Source: JBLHHI01 sp047614125 (GTDB lineage: Bacteria; Bacteroidota; Bacteroidia; NS11-12g; UBA9320). Taken from it: a stretch of DNA of 31,346 nucleotides. The position numbers and the translations under genes were made by a program. The stretch lies in the NCBI GenBank assembly GCA_047614125.1, contig JBLHHI010000023.1, forward strand, positions 1 through 31,346. Reading direction: 5' to 3'. The notes beneath the pieces are model-generated. The model saw nothing but the letters and a program-made list of their open reading frames with translations. It did not search any database and was not told the DNA's origin. Positions 1 to 7,972 of the stretch are shown one piece after another (position 1 is the stretch's first letter; each line of letters opens with the position of its first letter).

Positions 1-1182
1 AGCACTCATCCCTTGATCCATGTCTGCATTCACAATTTGAGCATAAATCATGGTCGTTTTCAAATCAGTATGCCCCATTAACTTAGAAGCAACTTCAACT
101 CGGATGCCTTTTCCAATGGCTCTAGTTCCAAAACTATGACGAGATACGTGAAAAGTTAAGTGTTTTTCAATTTCAGCCTGGTTGGCTATTTCCTTCAAAT
201 AAGAATTGAATAGCGTTGTCTTACTCATAATTGCCTTATCCAAGCTGGTTCCCGCGTATTTGGTTGTCTGAAGTGGGGGAAAGATGTATTCAGTTTTTGG
301 AGTTAATGATGCCTCGTATTTGTTCAATATCGTCTTAGCTCGCGTGGGAATTTTTAAACGTATGGTCGATTTTGTCTTCCTCATATTGAAAACAAGGTGG
401 TTGCCATCAAAATGACTGCGTTTAATTGTCAAAAGATCAGATATTCTTATTCCAGTGTCGCAGGCAAAAACAAACATATCACGACAAACTTCTCTTGTGC
501 CAGTTAGATCTAATGCATAAATGGAATCAATTTCAGAATCAATGAGAAACTGCCGACTTGTTTTTTGCTGCTTTAGTTTAAATCGTAAAAAGGGGTTCTT
601 TTCGGCTTCTACTAATTGTTCCGTTATAGCCTCACGAAAGAGTTGGCGTATGAACTTCATATTAGAATGAATCGTGTTTATTTTATTCTTTTTGGTCTTT
701 TTTAACCACAATTCGTATTTTTTTAGAAAATCATAATTTAAAGCTTCAAACTCTACATCGACGTTCTTATTAAAGTCTTTTAGCTTGCTTAAGATGCCCT
801 TTAACTTTTTGTATCTGGAATAGTTTCCGTTCTCCAGCAATCGATCCCTATAGTCATTTGCAAACTGTGTAAAGGTTATTTTGGGTTTCTTATTCAAGGA
901 AGTGATTATGTCCTTTGCTGTGTAATGTTCCTTTTTTGCTTCTGCAATTAGAATCTCGTTCTCTACTTGAAGTAGTTTGCTGGAAAGGTATGCGTTTAAC
1001 CTAGCTGAGTTATTATACGAGGACTTCACTTTCTGAGAACTATCATCCCAATACTTCTGCTGTATGGTATGCCCTAAATACAGGTAAGATGACTGCCTAT
1101 TGTGTGTTACCCTTAAATATAAGGGTATTTCGGTTAAACATTTGATTTTATTCTGTTTCAGAATTATTTTGGCGGATGACAT
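1..1182 (-). CDS. Tyrosine recombinase/integrase (3' end cut by window edge)
   Basis: Site-specific recombinase of the tyrosine (phage integrase) family, which would cut and rejoin att sites of an integrative element. 394 codons are open from ATG at 1182 to the window edge, so the last residues are missing. The N-terminal ~100 residues look like the arm-type DNA-binding domain of Bacteroidota integrases, followed by a core-binding domain (about 105-210). Catalytic residues are visible in order: Arg in TGIRISDL (~245), Lys in RKTKST (~269), His/Arg in HVSRHSFGT (~344-347), His in LMGHTDLKTT (~369) and the nucleophile Tyr in MIYAQ (~378). All are present, so the enzyme looks intact. It reads away from the tRNA 3' fragment at 1359-1381, which fits an integrase at the right end of an element lying to the left. 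A -7 box lies at 1215-1222. Function is sure; the element type (ICE, prophage, island) cannot be told here. Confidence 0.93.
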   Translation of the reverse strand, partial: MSSAKIILKQNKIKCLTEIPLYLRVTHNRQSSYLYLGHTIQQKYWDDSSQKVKSSYNNSARLNAYLSSKLLQVENEILIAEAKKEHYTAKDIITSLNKKPKITFTQFANDYRDRLLENGNYSRYKKLKGILSKLKDFNKNVDVEFEALNYDFLKKYELWLKKTKKNKINTIHSNMKFIRQLFREAITEQLVEAEKNPFLRFKLKQQKTSRQFLIDSEIDSIYALDLTGTREVCRDMFVFACDTGIRISDLLTIKRSHFDGNHLVFNMRKTKSTIRLKIPTRAKTILNKYEASLTPKTEYIFPPLQTTKYAGTSLDKAIMSKTTLFNSYLKEIANQAEIEKHLTFHVSRHSFGTRAIGKGIRVEVASKLMGHTDLKTTMIYAQIVNADMDQGMSA

Positions 1183-1214
1183 AAATCGTTGATATTCTAC
1201 ATATTAATGAACAG

Positions 1215-1222
1215 CAAAGATA
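1215..1222 (-). promoter_or_regulatory. Putative -7 box for the integrase gene
   Basis: Read on the minus strand this is TATCTTTG followed by C, an exact match to the Bacteroidota sigma-A -7 motif TAnnTTTG, about 33 nt before the integrase ATG. I see no clear -33 TTG at the usual distance. Two direct copies of TAAAACATT (1233-1241 and 1244-1252, period 11) lie immediately upstream and could bind a regulator or the recombinase. Confidence 0.35.
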
Positions 1223-1232
1223 CTATATTTAG

Positions 1233-1312
1233 TAAAACATTGGTAAAACATTTGTGTCCTTTAGTGGCTATTTAGGGCATTTTGGGTCGGGTGCATATTT
1301 CAATAAAACGTT
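1233..1312. repeat. Three TAAAACRTT direct repeats near the att site
   Basis: TAAAACATT occurs at 1233-1241 and 1244-1252, exactly 11 bp apart (one helical turn), and TAAAACGTT at 1304-1312. They sit between the integrase start and the tRNA-fragment att site, the place where arm-type integrase or excisionase sites are found in tyrosine-recombinase elements. Short AT-rich words recur by chance, so only the helical phasing and location support a role. Confidence 0.3.
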
Positions 1313-1358
1313 AATTAACAGGACTTTAGGTGATTTAGGATGACTGGATAGGACATTA

Positions 1359-1381
1359 TTCGAGTCCCGTCCGGACCGCCA
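1359..1381 (+). other. tRNA 3' fragment (tRNA-Asp-like), probable attR
   Basis: The sequence is the 3' end of a tRNA: T-loop TTCGAGT, 3' T-stem strand CCCGT, 3' acceptor strand CCGGACC, discriminator G, then CCA. The bases just before it (CATTA) cannot pair with CCCGT, so the T-stem and everything 5' of it are missing and this is not a working tRNA. G73 and the TTCGAGTCCCGT core match bacterial tRNA-Asp. A tRNA 3' fragment beside an integrase gene, with the tRNA's terminator behind it, is the usual attR of an element that inserted at the 3' end of a tRNA gene. The intact tRNA and attL would be left of the window. Confidence 0.8.
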
Positions 1382-1386
1382 ACATT

Positions 1387-1417
1387 AGCCTGACTCTCAA
1401 TGAGTTAGGCTTTTTTT
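1387..1417 (+). terminator. Intrinsic terminator, originally of the tRNA gene
   Basis: Ten-pair stem AGCCTGACTC / GAGTTAGGCT (one G-T pair) with a 5-nt loop, followed by seven T. It lies 5 nt after the CCA of the tRNA fragment, so it is best read as the terminator of the tRNA gene that was split by the element. Confidence 0.85.
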
Positions 1418-1591
1418 GTCGTTTTTGTTAGGGCTATGAGTAGGGTAAATTATTATAGTCTTTGTCTATAATGTTTTAGATTCTCATAGATGGGTTTCAA
1501 AAAGTCCCATTTTGCCGATGCACACAAAAGGCTAAATCTGCGTTTGCCAGAGTAAACCTATTTTCTTTCATTGCCCCTGGGTATGCTCTTT

Positions 1592-2128
1592 TCAATTAGT
1601 GCCTATGTGGCAGATTCCACTATTCAAGTATTTGACTCGCCTAATCTTGATCTTCTTCACCGATAAACTTCTCTTGTTTATCACTTGTATTCCTGCTGTA
1701 TTGGCTCCACTTTTGTCAATGTTTATGATTCTTGGTTTACCGTTGTTTCCTATTGCTTTATTCAGAAATTTCTGTGCTGAACCCTTCATTCTTCTCTTTG
1801 TTAACAGGAAATCAATGGTACTCCCATACTTATCTACTGCTCGATATAAGTATCTATCCTTCCCTGCCACCTTGATATACGTTTCATCCATCCTCCAGCT
1901 ATCACAAACCTTCTTTTTGCGTTTATGCATGTTTGATTCAATCATTGGGCTAAACTTATATACCCATCGGTAGATGGTAGAATGATCAACGATTACTCCT
2001 CTTATTCTCAGAATTTCTTCTACATCCCTGTAACTAAGGGTAAACCTCACTTTAAAATAGACTGCTTGTAGAATTATTGACTTTGGATATCGGTGGAGCT
2101 TGAACATTGAAGTGGTTTTCAAAGACAA
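1592..2128 (-). pseudogene. Decayed IS6-family (IS240-type) transposase
   Basis: The 178-aa frame from ATG at 2128 is a DDE transposase of the IS6 family. An N-terminal helix-turn-helix (LSYRDVEEILRIRGV, DHSTIYRWVYKF, about residues 32-60) is followed by the RNase H-like core with the first Asp in WRMDETYIKV (~81) and the second in NIDKSGAN (~138). The usual third acidic residue, in a VEQDHR-type motif after KYLN, is missing: here the sequence reads GICHIG and then stops. Family members are about 220-240 aa, so roughly 50 C-terminal residues are lost, and the downstream reading frames are broken by several stops. With the catalytic Glu gone and the C-terminus cut, it should not transpose. It lies outside the inferred attR, in the chromosomal flank. 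Confidence 0.87.
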
Positions 2129-2171
2129 ATCTAAAGATTTACTAACTTGCCATAGTTAATGCAACAGAACC
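1592..2171 (-). mobile_element. IS6-family insertion sequence remnant
   Basis: The transposase-upstream end at 2171 reads on the minus strand GGTTCTGTTGCATTAAC, close to the well-known IS6-family terminal inverted repeat (GGTTCTGTTGCAAA type). No partner repeat is visible on the other side between 1418 and 1592, so the downstream end has been deleted or has decayed. The left boundary given is therefore the end of the recognisable coding part and not a true element end. Confidence 0.7.
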
Positions 2172-2332
2172 AAACAAACTCCTGTTCGTTAAGGCAGAGT
2201 CATTGACCGAAGCACCGTCTCTACCGGCCAATTTGGCTTTAGACATCAAAAATTCATCAACAAGCGCATTGATTCTCTTTCCAAAAGAACACCTGGAAAT
2301 TGAACCAAGCCTTCAGAAATAAGGATGGTTTA
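2172..2332. other. Spacer between IS remnant and lysS
   Basis: No gene recognised. On the minus strand a frame stays open from about 2316 into the IS end and reads in part INALVDEFLMSKAKLAGRD, which looks protein-like and could be the remains of a gene cut by the IS. It has no start codon that I can support and no family I recognise. No clear terminator for lysS is seen. Confidence 0.3.
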
Positions 2333-4048
2333 CTATCCCAGCCAGCCCGCAGCCATCTCCGGCGAAACGGATGGGATGTCCAACTTGTTCTTTTTTCGAT
2401 ACCCGCTTAGCTTTTGAGAAAGCTTCCCCGGACTGTTTTCCTTTTTCAAGATGGCAACCGTCGTAAAGCCCATTTCTTTTAAATGATCCACCCATTCGGC
2501 TGGCACGCCAATCGCCTCAAACGTATCATTCGAATCAGCTACAACCACATTCTCCGGGCGCATTTGAGGGAAAAATAGTACTTCCTGAATGCTTTCATTG
2601 TTGGTTAAAAGCATTACCAATCGGTCAATGCCAATGCCAATACCCGATGTTGGTGGCATGCCGTATTCCAACGCACGTAAGAAATCTTGATCAATGAACA
2701 TGGCATCTTCATCGCCGCGTTCCAACAACTCCGTTTGTTTTTCAAAACGTTCGCGCTGATCAATCGGGTCGTTCAGCTCGCTGTAACAATTGGCCAATTC
2801 CTTTTTATTAATGATGAGCTCAAAGCGTTCGGTTAGATTTGGATTATCGCGATGACGTTTTGTAAGCGGACTCATTTCCACTGGATAATCGGTAATGAAG
2901 GTGGGTTGAATTAAGTGGTGCTCGCACTTCTCCCCAAAAATTTCATCAATCATTTTTCCAGCACCCATCGAGTCATCTACTTCTACATGCAAGCTCTTTG
3001 CAACAGTGCGAATCTCTTCTTCCAATTTTCCTTCTAAGTTATGACCTGTATAATCTTCGATGGCTTTAAAGATTGGTAGTCGAGCAAAGGGTTTACCAAA
3101 GTCAATCACTTGATCTCCAAAGGTTACGGTATTCACCCCGTTTACGGCAACACAAATCGTCCGAAGCATTTCCTCGGTAAGATTCATCATCCAGTTGTAG
3201 TCTTTATAGGCAACGTACAGCTCCATTTGGGTAAACTCGGGGTTGTGGGTCTTATCCATCCCTTCGTTCCGAAAATCTTTGGCAAATTCGAACACACCTT
3301 CAAAGCCACCCACAATTAAGCGCTTTAGATAAAGTTCGTTGGCTATTCTCAAATACAATGGAATGTCTAAGGCGTTGTGATGTGTTTTAAAAGGGCGGGC
3401 AGCGGCGCCACCTGGAATGCTTTGTAGAATGGGCGTTTCTACTTCCAAATAGCCTCTGTCTTCTAAAAACCTGCGCATCGTCGATATGGCTTTCGAACGC
3501 TTTTTAAACGTTTCTTTCACCTTTGGATTAACCAGCAAGTCAACATAACGCATTCGGTAGCGAGCTTCGGGGTCGGTAAAGGCGTCGTAAACCTTGCCAT
3601 CCACCTCTTTGGGCATTGGCAACGGGCTGAGTGATTTGGTCAGAACCGTAAATTTCTTAACGTGAATGGACAATTCCCCCGTTTGCGTTTTAAACAAAAA
3701 TCCTTCTACACCAATTATATCGCCAATATCTAACAGTTTCTTAAACAGCTCGTTATACAAAGCTTTATCTTCTCCAGGGCAAATCTCATCTCGGTTAAAA
3801 TACGTTTGAATTCGGCCCACTTCATCCTGTAAAACGGCAAAGCTGGCCTTTCCCATAATTCTCCGAACCATAATTCGACCAGCAAATTGAACGTCGATGA
3901 TTTCATCGGGTGCCGCCTCAAATTGCTTCTTCAATTCCAGGGTATTTGCGGTAATCGGATATTCTGCAGCCGGATATGGGTCAATGCCCATATTCCGAAT
4001 TTGCTGCAACGACTCTCTGCGCTGGATTTGTTGTTCGTTCAATGCCAT
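2333..4048 (-). CDS. lysS: Lysyl-tRNA synthetase, class II
   Basis: Charges tRNA-Lys with lysine in the cytoplasm. The 571-aa product has the N-terminal OB-fold anticodon-binding domain (about residues 50-160, FAGRIMVRRIMGKASFAVLQ) and the class II catalytic core: motif 2 with FRNEGMDKTHNPEFTQMELY (~262-281) and motif 3 with GIGIGIDRLVMLL (~474-486). It is about 65 residues longer than the E. coli enzyme. The extra part follows motif 3 (after LFFPQMRPEN) and contains FEAIGVPAEWVDHLKEMGF and a Lys-rich stretch. As far as I know, such C-terminal extensions are normal in Bacteroidota LysRS. The ATG at 4048 gives a natural N-terminus (MALNEQQIQRRESLQQIRNM). The gene stands alone: IS debris lies downstream and a palindrome-rich spacer upstream. 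Confidence 0.97.
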   Translation of the reverse strand: MALNEQQIQRRESLQQIRNMGIDPYPAAEYPITANTLELKKQFEAAPDEIIDVQFAGRIMVRRIMGKASFAVLQDEVGRIQTYFNRDEICPGEDKALYNELFKKLLDIGDIIGVEGFLFKTQTGELSIHVKKFTVLTKSLSPLPMPKEVDGKVYDAFTDPEARYRMRYVDLLVNPKVKETFKKRSKAISTMRRFLEDRGYLEVETPILQSIPGGAAARPFKTHHNALDIPLYLRIANELYLKRLIVGGFEGVFEFAKDFRNEGMDKTHNPEFTQMELYVAYKDYNWMMNLTEEMLRTICVAVNGVNTVTFGDQVIDFGKPFARLPIFKAIEDYTGHNLEGKLEEEIRTVAKSLHVEVDDSMGAGKMIDEIFGEKCEHHLIQPTFITDYPVEMSPLTKRHRDNPNLTERFELIINKKELANCYSELNDPIDQRERFEKQTELLERGDEDAMFIDQDFLRALEYGMPPTSGIGIGIDRLVMLLTNNESIQEVLFFPQMRPENVVVADSNDTFEAIGVPAEWVDHLKEMGFTTVAILKKENSPGKLSQKLSGYRKKNKLDIPSVSPEMAAGWLG

Positions 4049-4145
4049 GAAAGGTAAACTTTTAAAATTTTCGCGAATATACAGTAGACTAAAACATTAG
4101 ATGGGATTTGAAGTCAGATTTAGATTGGACGGGGTTTCAATTTAT

Positions 4146-4654
4146 GCGAGCCCTCCAGGGTCGATTTTCGTGGCAAATCACATTTTCTGCAAGATGCGAC
4201 CCCGCTGGGGTCGGAACAATTTGCGAAATACGATGACAATCTCTACGCCCCGGTTTGTGTTATCATCAACCAATACACCATTCACTACATTTTTTGTTCA
4301 GTCATATTTACCCAGCACTGAATTGCTGGGCTATTGTATTTGGCAAACAGTTTAGGATGTACCCCGCTCTGAAGAGGCGGAATTTAGATTTCGTTAGGGT
4401 TTGATTGTTGAACCGTCATTTTAATTATCCATTTTTCGTTGTCAATCGTTCATTCTCCATTTTTTTAACCATCAAAGTACCCAGAGAGGCCCTTTTCCAT
4501 CATCGCATGGATTAAATCGATATTACATTGAAAATGTATTTGACATTGAATTTCAACTTCGACTTCAACTTAACCATGTCTACCCAGCACTGAAGTGCTG
4601 GGCTAGATGTTGATGCTATTGCAATCCAACCACCCCGCCCTGAAGGAACGGGGT
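4146..4654. repeat. Cluster of six short palindromes (REP-like)
   Basis: The spacer 4049-4807 holds no gene but at least six hairpin-forming palindromes. Two share a CGA-CCC core: 4147-4163 (imperfect) and 4197-4213 (CGACCCC, 3-nt loop, GGGGTCG). Four share a central CTGAA: 4311-4330 (CCCAGCA/TGCTGGG), 4363-4380 (CCGC/GCGG with a bulge), 4583-4602 (CCCAGCACT/AGTGCTGGG, 2-nt spacer) and 4632-4654 (ACCCCG/CGGGGT). Stem bases change in a compensating way while the centre stays, which is what REP-type or RNA-hairpin repeats show. None is followed by a T-run, so they do not look like ordinary terminators. No REP-associated transposase is in the window. Confidence 0.75.
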
Positions 4655-4794
4655 ATGCATTTGTGAAGGCGGAAACCATACAAACCGCTGCGATTAAAAA
4701 CCTATATTCTATTGAGAATAACAATATGTGACAAAAAAGCACTTTTATGGTAGACGTTTTACCTGCCTCGAACGTCATCTATATGAAACTGTCT

Positions 4795-4802
4795 TAACTT
4801 TG
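4795..4802 (+). promoter_or_regulatory. -7 box just before a TTG start
   Basis: TAACTTTG followed by C matches the Bacteroidota -7 motif TAnnTTTG exactly, and ends 5 nt before the TTG at 4808. Transcription would then begin at or next to the start codon. An alternative ECF-like pair, GGTAGAC (4749-4755), 17 nt, CGTCATC (4773-4779), is also present upstream. Either could be chance. Confidence 0.35.
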
Positions 4803-4807
4803 CTTGT

Positions 4808-7800
4808 TTGCGTTTATTTGGTAAAATATTGATCCTCTTCCTTTTGCTTGCTTTTCCTTTGCGAAAAGCATTTGCTTCCATTGATTCCAATCAAACCAAA
4901 ACAACCATTCAACCCTTTTTATTCGAAGAAAACCGTGGACAGTTTCACGCCAATGTGTTGTTTCGTTGTGTAATCCCCGATGGTTATTTGTTCATTGAAA
5001 AGGATGGATTAACTTATCTTTTTGAGGATGCGAAGGATTTGACAAAACTAGCCGAACTCATTCATGAACATCGACTTTTGGGTCCATATCAAGAAGTAAC
5101 GCTGAACCAACATGTGCTCAAAGTTCGCTTTAACAATTTCAAGCCCTATTCAAACCAATCCGTTTTGGGCTATCAACCCGTTGGTTATGCCACGAATTAC
5201 TTTCTCGGCAACGATCAAAGTAGGTGGGCGTCCGGCGTTCAAAGTTTTGAAAAGTTGCGCTATCACAATGTGTATCCAGGCATCGACCTATTTTTTTACA
5301 CCGACGAAACAGGGGGTCTGAAGTACGATTGGATTATTCGAGAAGAAGGCGACTTTGAGCTACTTTCTTGGACCTATGAAGGTGCTTCAAGCATAATTAC
5401 AAATGACGACCATCTCATTATAACAACTTCTGTAAATACGGTAATTGAATCTCCACCCATCTTGGTTTCAGATTTGGCCGTGGATATTACAGGGATAGCT
5501 CCTGCAAGCATGCCTCGATGCAACTTTGTATTGGATGGAAACGAAGTCCATTTCAGCATGGAAGCAATGCCCGAAAAGCCGTATAGAATCGATCCAAAAC
5601 TCATATTTTCAACGTATTCGGGTGCCAAAGGCGACAATTTTGGTTTTACAGCAACCTACGATTCCAAAGGGAATTTATTTGCTGGTGGGATTACGAATAA
5701 CATTGGCGGGGAATATCCTGTTACGTCGGGTGCAGTGCAAAAAACATACGGAGGTGGAAAAGGTTCTGAACCCGCCAATCTTCGGTGCGATATCAGTATA
5801 AGCAAATACGATTCGGCTGGAACTAAGCTCCTTTGGGCCACATATTTGGGGGGCTCATCGGATGAATATCCGCACAGCTTGGTGGTTGATAACCAAGACA
5901 ACTTATTTATTCTTGGCACCACATATTCTGAAGATTTTCCAGTTTCAACGGGAGCGTACGATGAAAGTCACAACGGTAAGGTAGACATCATTGTGGTGAA
6001 ACTTAGTTCAGATGGCACAGTGCTAATGGGCTCTACCTTTGTAGGAGGTGAGGAAGATGATGGCTTGAATTCGCACTCACAATTGCGCTATAATTATGCC
6101 GATGATTTTAGAGGAGATATTATAACCGATGAAAATGGTCATGTTTTTGTAGCCTCATCCACTGATTCAAAGCAGTTCCCACTTCGATTTGCAGACAATA
6201 TCGATACCGTTCAAGCCAATCAAGATGGCTGTGTATTTGAATTAAACGAAAATTTAAGCGTCTTAGAATGGTCAACACTCTTGGGCGGATCGGGGAGAGA
6301 TGCTTTGTACAGTATTAAAGTGAATGGAGATTCGATGGTTTACGTTGGTGGCGGTACATCAAGCAACGACCTGCCAACCACTTCTAAAGTATTAAATGAC
6401 AAATATTTAGGCGCAGTGGATGGCTTCATTGCAGCCCTTGATCGAAAAAATCATACCATTAAAAAGCTAACGTATTGGGGTACTTCCAGCTACGACCAGG
6501 TTTACTTCATCGACCTCGATCATAAGGGTGCTTTGTACATTACCGGACAAACCACAGGCAACATTAAGCCAACATCAGGTTTGTATGGCGATGAAAACAA
6601 AGGCCAGTTTATTGCTAAATTAGATACGAGTTTAAACAAGGTGATGTGGCAAACTTCGTTTGGGGTTCGAGATAATCAAATTGACATTTCGCCCAGCGCA
6701 TTTTTGGTAGATAACTGCGAGCACATTTATGTAAGTGGATGGGGCAGTACGGTACGACCCGATCTGAATCCAGGAAGTACCAATGGACTTGTTACCACTG
6801 GAGATGCACTTCAATCGACTACGGATGGAAACGATTTTTACATCTTAGTGCTAAATAAAAATGCATCCAGCATCTTATATGCTACCTTTTTTGGTGGAGA
6901 TACTTCGGATGACCACGTGGATGGTGGAACCAGTCGATTTGATAAGAAAGGGGTAGTATATCAATCGGTTTGCGCAAGCTGTCCAAATGGAAATGATCCA
7001 GGTTATCAGGACTTTCCGATAACTCCAAATGCGGCTTTTAAAACGAACTTAAGTCCACGTTGCTCCAATGCGAGCTTTAAAATTGATCTCCAATTAAAAT
7101 CGGCGGTCAACGCTTATTTCATACCCAATCCAATTGTAGGTTGCAGCCCTTTAAACGTTTATTTTGATAATAAAAGCAGCATTGTTAAAAAGTTTATTTG
7201 GGATTTTGGGGATGGATTCAAGGATTCTACCAACCTTAATCCCAATCACACCTATACCGAACCAGGTGAATATTTGGTGCGATTAACGGTAATTGATTCG
7301 AATACGTGTAACATTTCAGATCAATACACGCGAGTAATACGTGTTATTGACTTTAGCAAAGCGGATTTTGAATTTACGGTGGACCCATGCACATTTAAAG
7401 CAAAGTTTAACGCCTTATCCGAACCCGCCACGTATCGCTGGGATTTGGGAGATGGCAATTCGTCGAATAAAAAGAAGCTTGAGCACCAATATCAAGGGTC
7501 TTCAACCTACGATGTTTGGCTTTATATTAATGAGGGAACGCTGTGTGCAGACTCCATTCGAAAATTCGTTAACACTGCGGCTGGAGCACAAAGAGAGTTC
7601 AAAATTCCAAACGTATTTACACCGAACAACGATGGGCTTAACGATGAATATTGCTTGGAAGGGTTCAACCAAAGTTGCGACAGCATTCATCTATGGATTT
7701 ACAGTCGTTGGGGTGAATTGGTTTTTGAAACAAAGAGCATTGATGAATGTTGGGATGGGCGCGAACCCATTAAAAATGTATTCTATCCGGGAGGCACGTA

Positions 7801-7882
7801 TTTTTATGTATTGGATCTCAATCAAAAAGACAGCGGTGAACATCAAAGGCTTTCTGGGAGTATCACGCTGATCAGGGATTGA
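4808..7882 (+). CDS. Secreted SBBP beta-propeller/PKD protein with T9SS type B tail
   Basis: A 1024-aa exported protein of unknown substrate. An N-terminal signal peptide (MRLFGKILILFLLLAFPLRKAFA) precedes the domain typical of SBBP-repeat proteins (about 35-260, with FEENRGQF and ATNYFLGNDQSRW). Next comes a beta-propeller of SBBP repeats (about 262-760; blades such as LLWATYLGGSSDEYPHSLVV and ILYATFFGGDTSDDHVDG), then two PKD domains (WDFGDG ~797, WDLGDG ~877). It ends in a type B T9SS domain (~930-1024: IPNVFTPNNDGLNDEY, YSRWGELVF, CWDG, GGTYFYVL). Type B tails usually lead to secretion through T9SS and surface anchoring. No ATG gives a signal peptide, so TTG at 4808 is the likely start. 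The next gene begins 84 bp downstream on the same strand. Role inferred: surface adhesion or matrix interaction. Confidence 0.9.
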   Translation: MRLFGKILILFLLLAFPLRKAFASIDSNQTKTTIQPFLFEENRGQFHANVLFRCVIPDGYLFIEKDGLTYLFEDAKDLTKLAELIHEHRLLGPYQEVTLNQHVLKVRFNNFKPYSNQSVLGYQPVGYATNYFLGNDQSRWASGVQSFEKLRYHNVYPGIDLFFYTDETGGLKYDWIIREEGDFELLSWTYEGASSIITNDDHLIITTSVNTVIESPPILVSDLAVDITGIAPASMPRCNFVLDGNEVHFSMEAMPEKPYRIDPKLIFSTYSGAKGDNFGFTATYDSKGNLFAGGITNNIGGEYPVTSGAVQKTYGGGKGSEPANLRCDISISKYDSAGTKLLWATYLGGSSDEYPHSLVVDNQDNLFILGTTYSEDFPVSTGAYDESHNGKVDIIVVKLSSDGTVLMGSTFVGGEEDDGLNSHSQLRYNYADDFRGDIITDENGHVFVASSTDSKQFPLRFADNIDTVQANQDGCVFELNENLSVLEWSTLLGGSGRDALYSIKVNGDSMVYVGGGTSSNDLPTTSKVLNDKYLGAVDGFIAALDRKNHTIKKLTYWGTSSYDQVYFIDLDHKGALYITGQTTGNIKPTSGLYGDENKGQFIAKLDTSLNKVMWQTSFGVRDNQIDISPSAFLVDNCEHIYVSGWGSTVRPDLNPGSTNGLVTTGDALQSTTDGNDFYILVLNKNASSILYATFFGGDTSDDHVDGGTSRFDKKGVVYQSVCASCPNGNDPGYQDFPITPNAAFKTNLSPRCSNASFKIDLQLKSAVNAYFIPNPIVGCSPLNVYFDNKSSIVKKFIWDFGDGFKDSTNLNPNHTYTEPGEYLVRLTVIDSNTCNISDQYTRVIRVIDFSKADFEFTVDPCTFKAKFNALSEPATYRWDLGDGNSSNKKKLEHQYQGSSTYDVWLYINEGTLCADSIRKFVNTAAGAQREFKIPNVFTPNNDGLNDEYCLEGFNQSCDSIHLWIYSRWGELVFETKSIDECWDGREPIKNVFYPGGTYFYVLDLNQKDSGEHQRLSGSITLIRD

Positions 7883-7972
7883 CATAAACCTTGTTATCCA
7901 GTTTGGATTTACTAAATTGTGGCTCAAATAATGGTCTTCAATTAACCCTAGGTTGTAATAAAATTTTTGTCC

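Noticed and set aside
1359..1381. Functional tRNA gene
   Set aside because: The 5' T-stem strand, anticodon and D arms are absent; only the 3' end is present.
1599..1973. 124-aa plus-strand reading frame with hydrophobic character
   Set aside because: Antisense shadow of the IS6-family transposase remnant.
4101..4355. Reading frames of 84 and 88 aa in the lysS upstream spacer (also 4512-4778)
   Set aside because: They run through the palindromes, match no family and have no coding-like composition.
7341..7871. 176-aa plus-strand frame overlapping the SBBP gene
   Set aside because: Shifted frame inside a well-supported PKD/type B tail, with no recognisable domain.
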